A stretch of DNA of 64,000 nt from Macrocystis pyrifera (taxonomy: Eukaryota; Sar; Phaeophyceae; Laminariales; Laminariaceae), in contig JASSKH010000016.1 of the NCBI GenBank assembly GCA_031763025.1, forward strand, positions 3,720,001-3,784,000, written 5' to 3'. The notes under the pieces were generated by a model. The model saw only the letters and a program-made list of their open reading frames with translations. It was not told the origin of the DNA and did not search any database. This document shows positions 35,388 through 64,000 of the stretch, one piece after another; positions within the stretch are counted from its first letter, which is position 1; each line of letters starts with the position of its first letter. The translations under genes were made by a program, and so were the position numbers.

Positions 35388-37047
35388 CGTACTGATACAG
35401 CTGTCGATGAATGCGGAAATGAAATGTGGCTACAACAGGTATCGTATCGACTATATAGCCCTTGAATTCTAGCACTTTTGCTGTGTTTCTTGTTGAATTG
35501 TTCAATTGGGGGGGGGGGGCGCGACAGCGGCCGTACTGACACTTGACACCGCTATTGACGAGAGTAGGAAGGAGACGGCAAAAGGGTACGGCTAGGCTCC
35601 CGAATCGGTTTTCTAGCAGCGACGGGCACCCACGTTACCATCACTGCCTGGCGTACGATTTTCTCTTTTCTCCCTTCTTGCCTTGTCTCTCCCTCTGTTT
35701 CCTTTCCCCTCCCCGCCAACCTTATGCAGGTATCTTCCTCTCCTTCACGTTGCTTCGTGCAGCAGCTATCTGTCCTTTTTGGGTACGTATGCTTTCCTTC
35801 TAGCAGCCTTTCTTTCTGATCTCCTTGCGTCATTTCTATTATGTTTCGTTTCAGATTACTTTTCATTGTTTTGTCTTTTTCGTTTTTATTTTATTGGCTT
35901 GCTTGTGTTGTGTTGTCGTACCCGGTACGCTGGCATTTCACTTGTTTTTTAAATAGGAATATGAGATAATTATTCGTTTTTGGTCCTTCTCTTGTCTCAC
36001 AGTCTGTGACCAAAGAATTAGTGTCTCTCTGGGATAAGGAATCAGGACTCAGTCTGGGTGTGCTGATGAAGCCGGGTAGGAAGGACGATTCAATGTGAAG
36101 ACAACACACACTTCGTCCACTCTCTCATTTGCCTTCGTCTTGCTTTGTTCCACCTTTGGCCCAGAGATCACCACCTTTCAACGCGCATCATGAATTTCTC
36201 CCGGGCGAAGCTCACAAGCCAACCGAACACGGCTCGTGCGAAGCCTCCAGAGTAGGCAGAGTACAGCAGCAGTAGTCCGTCCATCACCCTGTCACATGGG
36301 GATATTCCGCCAACACATACCATACAAGATGCATGCACCATATCGGGTATTATTGTTGAACGCGTATTGCGTAGTGCCGACCTATATGGTCAATATACCT
36401 GGGGTGTCTGTAGAGTACCTCTTATTTGAGCACAACTGTTGAAAGTATGCCATACGACACGAGGATGCACTTCTCGCAGCAAACTCCTCCCCCCCCCCCC
36501 CCCCCCCTGGAAACTGTTGCTTGCAAGTCCTAAATCGCCCGTGTACCGAAAGTTACACCCCTCAAGTCGCTCGCGAACTGCTCAGTTTTTGTGCAATCGA
36601 CAGCAGAACGAGCAACACAATCAAACAAGCGAACTACCTGGTAGCTCTTAGACGCGGCTCTGGCGACTGCTGTTGCTCTTGTTCGACACGTACTATACGC
36701 CTTCTCTTCATCAAACTACGCCTATGTTACGTATAAAACGTGAAATAAATATCGTACCCAATGTACTGCTGATCGCACTCATCGCGCCTGACGTCTGACC
36801 TTACCGCATGAGGGACCCCCAAAAAATAACAAGTAAATGCTACCTGTACCGCGAGGTACAAAACATAGGCATGTGTGTGGACCTTCCAGCAATGCAGGTT
36901 TCCACGCCGTCCAACAGAGACCCTATCGATCAATTCCTTTTGCTGCGAAAAGCAATCCGTGACGCGAAGCCACCTAAGTCATGCGGACGGTAAATAAAGC
37001 TCCATGCTGCAGAACGAAATCTTCGGCGATCACAGTACCCTGCCCAA

Positions 37048-37084
<37 letters not shown>

Positions 37085-37798
37085 CTGCTAGTATTGATTT
37101 GTTGCTTAGATATGTCTTGCCACGCCTACTATGCCAGGACACCGCTTGCGCATCACCAGGCATTGTCCATCAGCTCCAGTAACCACGAAAATGCGGTAAC
37201 CTCTGCCATCGATCAGAGGCAATAGCGAAAGCTGCCCACAAGCCACTGTGAGAGCGTTGGTCTCGCCGTCTTCATCGTTTCTCTTGATATTCACGCACGC
37301 ACGTGCGACGCCGAAAAACACAATATGTTATCTCCGCTTATTTCCAACGAGTGCCGGAAAAAGCACGCCCTAAGAGAGAATCGCCACGTCGGCGATCTTC
37401 CGCGTCAGCGGCGGGCGGGGGATACTCAAGCTGCGCGGGGAGTGCTTCCTGTCAGCACACCGGCCTGCAGCATCAGCGAAGCCGCAGGGAAATAACTTGG
37501 CGTACGTACCAAATATACATATTGCGGCGGAATGAGAAAAACCGCACCGATGTGCGTGCACACATCGACTACATGCATACGTAAAACGTGAATCAACCCA
37601 AGCCCACCCCCCCTAAAACGAAACACACCAGGTATACCGGCAGCCTACACACTCCGTACTAACTATACCATGCAACGTATTCAGCGAGGCAAGTAGTAGC
37701 AGATCCACGGAGTAGATACAGTAAATTTACTCACTTGCGTGCACCACAAAAATCCATCCGCACCACAGGTATACCGCAAGTCTAGAGCCGCCCAATCA

Positions 37799-38124
37799 TT
37801 TTTTTTTTTTATCATCACTTTTACTTTCCAGCCTAACTCGTAGGAGGGTTTACCCTCAGCGATCTTCTGGACAAGCCGTGGTCACAGGTGTCGTCCCTTT
37901 TCCCCCCCCGGTACGTGCCTTTATTTTTTGTCACGCATAGGGTTCAGCATTCCCACTGCTCGTCGATTTTCATCGAATGTACAGCTAACTCACGCTCTCG
38001 CGCTTTCCGCTAATAATCAATTTTGTGCAAGAAAAAGTCCCTACGAGCATGCACTCGGTGAGACTCGAACCCACGAAGTTGATCTTGACAGGCTCGCGGA
38101 CCACCTACCAAGCCACCGGGGACG
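37799..38124 (-). repeat. tRNA-derived SINE, copy 3
   Basis: Reverse-complement copy of the SINE at 2,608. A/T tail at 37,799-37,811 and tRNA-like head (A and B boxes) near 38,060-38,124. It lies in the intergenic region between KRR1 and RDR. Confidence 0.85.
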
Positions 38125-39986
38125 CATCATACCATACAACGTCGAGCCTAGCAAAAAAGTAACAGATCAAACGGAACGGGTAGATAAGATGTACAAAAAA
38201 TACGTCCACCACTCAACAATATTGCGCACCTGGTATACGCCAGCAGTCTGGATACTTGTGATACCAGGCCAGAGGCAAGCCTAATAAATCGTAGATTCAC
38301 GGAGCGGGCAGATCTACGCAAGCCGTGCACCGCGCGAAAAAGGATTGGTCATACCTGGGTATATATACCCACAGTTCACATATTTACTTTACCCTGCACA
38401 AGTCAGGCATAATACCTGAATCGCGGTAGATTTACGGCATGGGTAGACCAACGAACGTATGATGCGTACCTACACCATGAAGGGGAGGTGAGGCGGCGCA
38501 CTACTTGCGGAAACCATTCGTGGTTCGTTTCTTCCTCCGACTCACGAGTCCACGTCCAGGCGCCACCACGCCCCTTAGCGACCGACTCGGACGATTCGTG
38601 GTTCGCTTCTTCCTCCGGACCTCGAGTCCACGTCCACGCATCACCACGCTCTTTTTATTCTCCTTCATATATATATATAACCCCGAGGAGAGGCCGTCAA
38701 GTGGTCCAACCATCAGAAGCAAACGAGCGTCGCCCGGCCGACTTCGGAGACATACTTCTCCCAAGAATTGCGACAAGAAAATTCACGACGACACCTACAA
38801 GATATCCTCCCTTTACGGGGGGGGCGCATAGTAAATAGGACCAAGTATTGTTATATTAGAGTAACCGGAAACCCGGGAACCAGGGGACGCTTGGGTGCCA
38901 GCGTCCTCAGAAAAGTTCCGGGTACGTACGAGTATACTAATAGAATGTTGTACCCGTACCCGTACCCATACTCGCACCCGGGTATTCATCCAAGGGCATA
39001 CTCTTACCCCGGGTATTGTGCCACGGGCGTACGAAACTTAGAGAAGTTCCAGATACAGGTAGAATGTACTGAAAAAAGTGAAATATATAGGTTTTTGTGA
39101 GCACCGTAGGCCTTATTTACTATGTGGTCCCCCGCAACAGGGGGTCTTCGCTTCGTCGTATGTCGTTCTCCTCTTGAAACGATACCGAACACCTGAACAA
39201 CGACACCCACCCGATAGGTTTGTCGCTGCTGGCTGTCGGCTTTTTTTGGTTTCTAACCCCCAGCCATCAGTGGAGGAACGTTTTCTGACGTGCCTGCTAC
39301 TACCTGCGGCCGAGGTTCCAGGCAGGAGAAGTACGGTGGTTGAACACAAACAATCTATCGGAGTTTCCGATCTCTGATACCGTCGCGAGTGCTATGCTGC
39401 TTCGCTTGTCATCAGAACGCCCGAACCCCCCACCACACTCCCGCCGTGCGCGCACTAGAAACCCAGACCCTGTGTCATCGACACATGGAGCCCACCGTGC
39501 AGCTTACGCGCAGCCGCACCCTGCACTATAAAACCAGACCCTCGTCCCATCACCCTTGTATCGCCGACCGATGAAGCCCGTCATGCAAGTGCGTACGCGC
39601 GCGGAATCAGTCGACTCGCACCGGGCATTCGAACCGACAGAACAAGAAAAACAACAGTCAGCTCACCGGGGTCGGCGTTCGGATAGCCACAATAAACCCT
39701 TTCCTCTTCAAAATGTGAGCAACAATGATCTGAGTCAAGCTTTCATGGAACCTTGTCCCCATCGCGGAGTCCGGTTCTAAAGGGGCCTCTCAGGAAGAAC
39801 GGTCACTTCGACCCGCGACTGGTTTAACTTCGCGTGCGACGGAACTGCAGCCGCCAGAAACGGCGGCGGCGACCGTCCAAGACTCTCACGAGAGCGAAAA
39901 TCCGGCGACGCCGCCACACGTTTACACGGTACTATTTAATACCAAGTAGTCTTCATCCTGTTGATCTGACATAGCTGCTGGTGCGC
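38125..39986. other. Intergenic region downstream of RDR
   Basis: No gene recognised. Contains the interrupted MITE1 (38,813-39,137) and a repeated CGACTCACGAGTCCACGTCC-type duplication near 38,505-38,650. Confidence 0.4.
38813..39137. mobile_element. MITE1 interrupted by a GGGTACCCG-rich insertion
   Basis: Left end at 38,813 and right end at 39,137 belong to one MITE1. About 200 bp in the middle (38,864-39,068) is foreign and contains repeated CCCGGGTAT/TACCCGTACCC words. Confidence 0.8.
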
Positions 39987-63160
<23,174 letters not shown>

Positions 63161-63946
63161 GGGTGCCGAGCTGGGTGCTCTCACGCCCTTCCTTCTTTTA
63201 GGCTCGGCCGTCACGACTCAGTCACGCGTGCGCTCACACGCCTTCTGCGTGGGCCCGCACGTGCGCTTTTACCTCGGTTGGGTTGAGAGAGGTTGCCCCT
63301 GTGTTTCAGGGGCGGACAGGGAGGGGAGAGACACGGAGGGGAGGGGGGGGGGCAGAGGTACGTTGAAGTATTTTTATTTAAGAGAGAAAAAGGGCGAGGG
63401 ACAGAGAGCGAGAGAAAGCGCGGCGGGGGGGGGGGGGGGGGAGGAGGCAGGAAGGGCGAAGGAACGTATCAGGGGATGACGGTCACCCCAAACCCACCGT
63501 TTGAGACATCTGGCTGTCAGCAGCAGTAACGCAGCTCGACTATCAATAATAGTGTTGGATGTCGCATATTGATATCGGAATCGAGTTCGATACGATGCAA
63601 GTGTACAAAAGAACAAATCGATACGACTTCGTTATGTATTACGCGATACACCAAAGCTTTCGCTCAGAAGTGTCAGCTTGAAAAATACGGGGATGCCAGG
63701 GGATCAGGGGATCGCCTGGACGGCAAAATCCACCCAAAGTACACGTTCGATACGATATTCAGTGGTAAATATCAGCCCTATCGTGATAGTGGGTTAACAC
63801 AAGCAGCAGCAACATCAATATCGTATTGTATCGTTCGGGTTGAGTTGTTGAATTAACCGTCACACCGTCCCTGCGGCCGCACGACCCCGTTCGCCAAAAT
63901 GGTTGACAGTCCACACCTACAGCAGTATCAATTGTAATTGTTACCC
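63161..63946. other. Flank upstream of RDR, no gene recognised
   Basis: Contains a G run at 63,424-63,441 and GA-rich sequence. Would hold the RDR promoter if exon a is right; nothing specific seen. Confidence 0.35.
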
Positions 63947-64000
63947 TTACGGGGGGCCATAGTAAATAGGACCAATCAATTATTAGTAAAAATATGTAAA
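63947..64000. mobile_element. MITE1, cut by the window edge
   Basis: Left half only; continues to the right. Confidence 0.85.

Larger units (their letters stand above)
32585..37798. other. Intergenic region between KRR1 and RDR (left part)
   Basis: No gene recognised on either strand. Holds tandem duplications at 33,234-33,370 and 34,269-34,531, ACGT repeats at 33,853-33,903, a 39-base G run at 35,349-35,387, and a CTG repeat at 37,049-37,083. Confidence 0.4.

Overview
This is nuclear DNA of a eukaryote with small exons, long repeat-filled introns and many dispersed elements. Three protein genes can be recognised, all on the minus strand. (1) The 5' end of an ammonium transporter (AMT family) lies at the left edge: exon 1 is 1,344-1,461, exon 2 is 534-562, and the gene runs off the window. 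(2) A complete-looking KRR1 (KH-domain small-subunit processome factor) has seven exons between 32,053 and 19,810. (3) A eukaryotic RNA-dependent RNA polymerase (RDR, RNA-silencing type) has exons spread from about 63,160 down to a stop codon at 39,987. I infer a multicellular or large-genome alga, perhaps a brown alga or other photosynthetic stramenopile, from the gene set, intron style and repeat density. That placement is not proven by the sequence.

Layout: 0-1.5 kb AMT start; 1.5-19.8 kb intergenic, with a tRNA-derived SINE, MITEs, two decayed LINE 3' ends (5.2-6.4 and 10.6-10.9 kb) and a roughly 100-copy GTA microsatellite; 19.8-32.05 kb KRR1; 32.05-39.98 kb intergenic sequence with the KRR1 upstream region; 39.99-63.16 kb RDR; 63.2-64 kb flank.

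The most unusual content is the repeats. Two element families (called A and B here) end at a GAGTAC motif followed by long poly(C), seen as poly(G) in the other orientation. Copies are variably truncated at the opposite end and stack head-to-tail, each truncated end abutting the poly(C) of the next. They behave like retroposons with poly(C) instead of poly(A) tails. There are also about 19 copies of a roughly 105-bp MITE with TA duplications (MITE1), and a piggyBac-like TTAA MITE (MITE2). These two have inserted into each other, into themselves, and have been hit by the SINE. A 9-bp word, TACCTGGTA, recurs 13 times and in two repeat families appears as a 7-bp gain at a TA, like an excision footprint.

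The RDR gene shows N-terminal exons and a well conserved C-terminal half, but I cannot find the exons for the catalytic core (the DxDGD region) in the repeat-packed 48.5-55.4 kb gap. Either the gene is broken or the assembly is faulty there. KRR1 reads through well, with all introns in phase 0, one probable GC-AG intron, and a one-base frame problem in a G run of the last exon.
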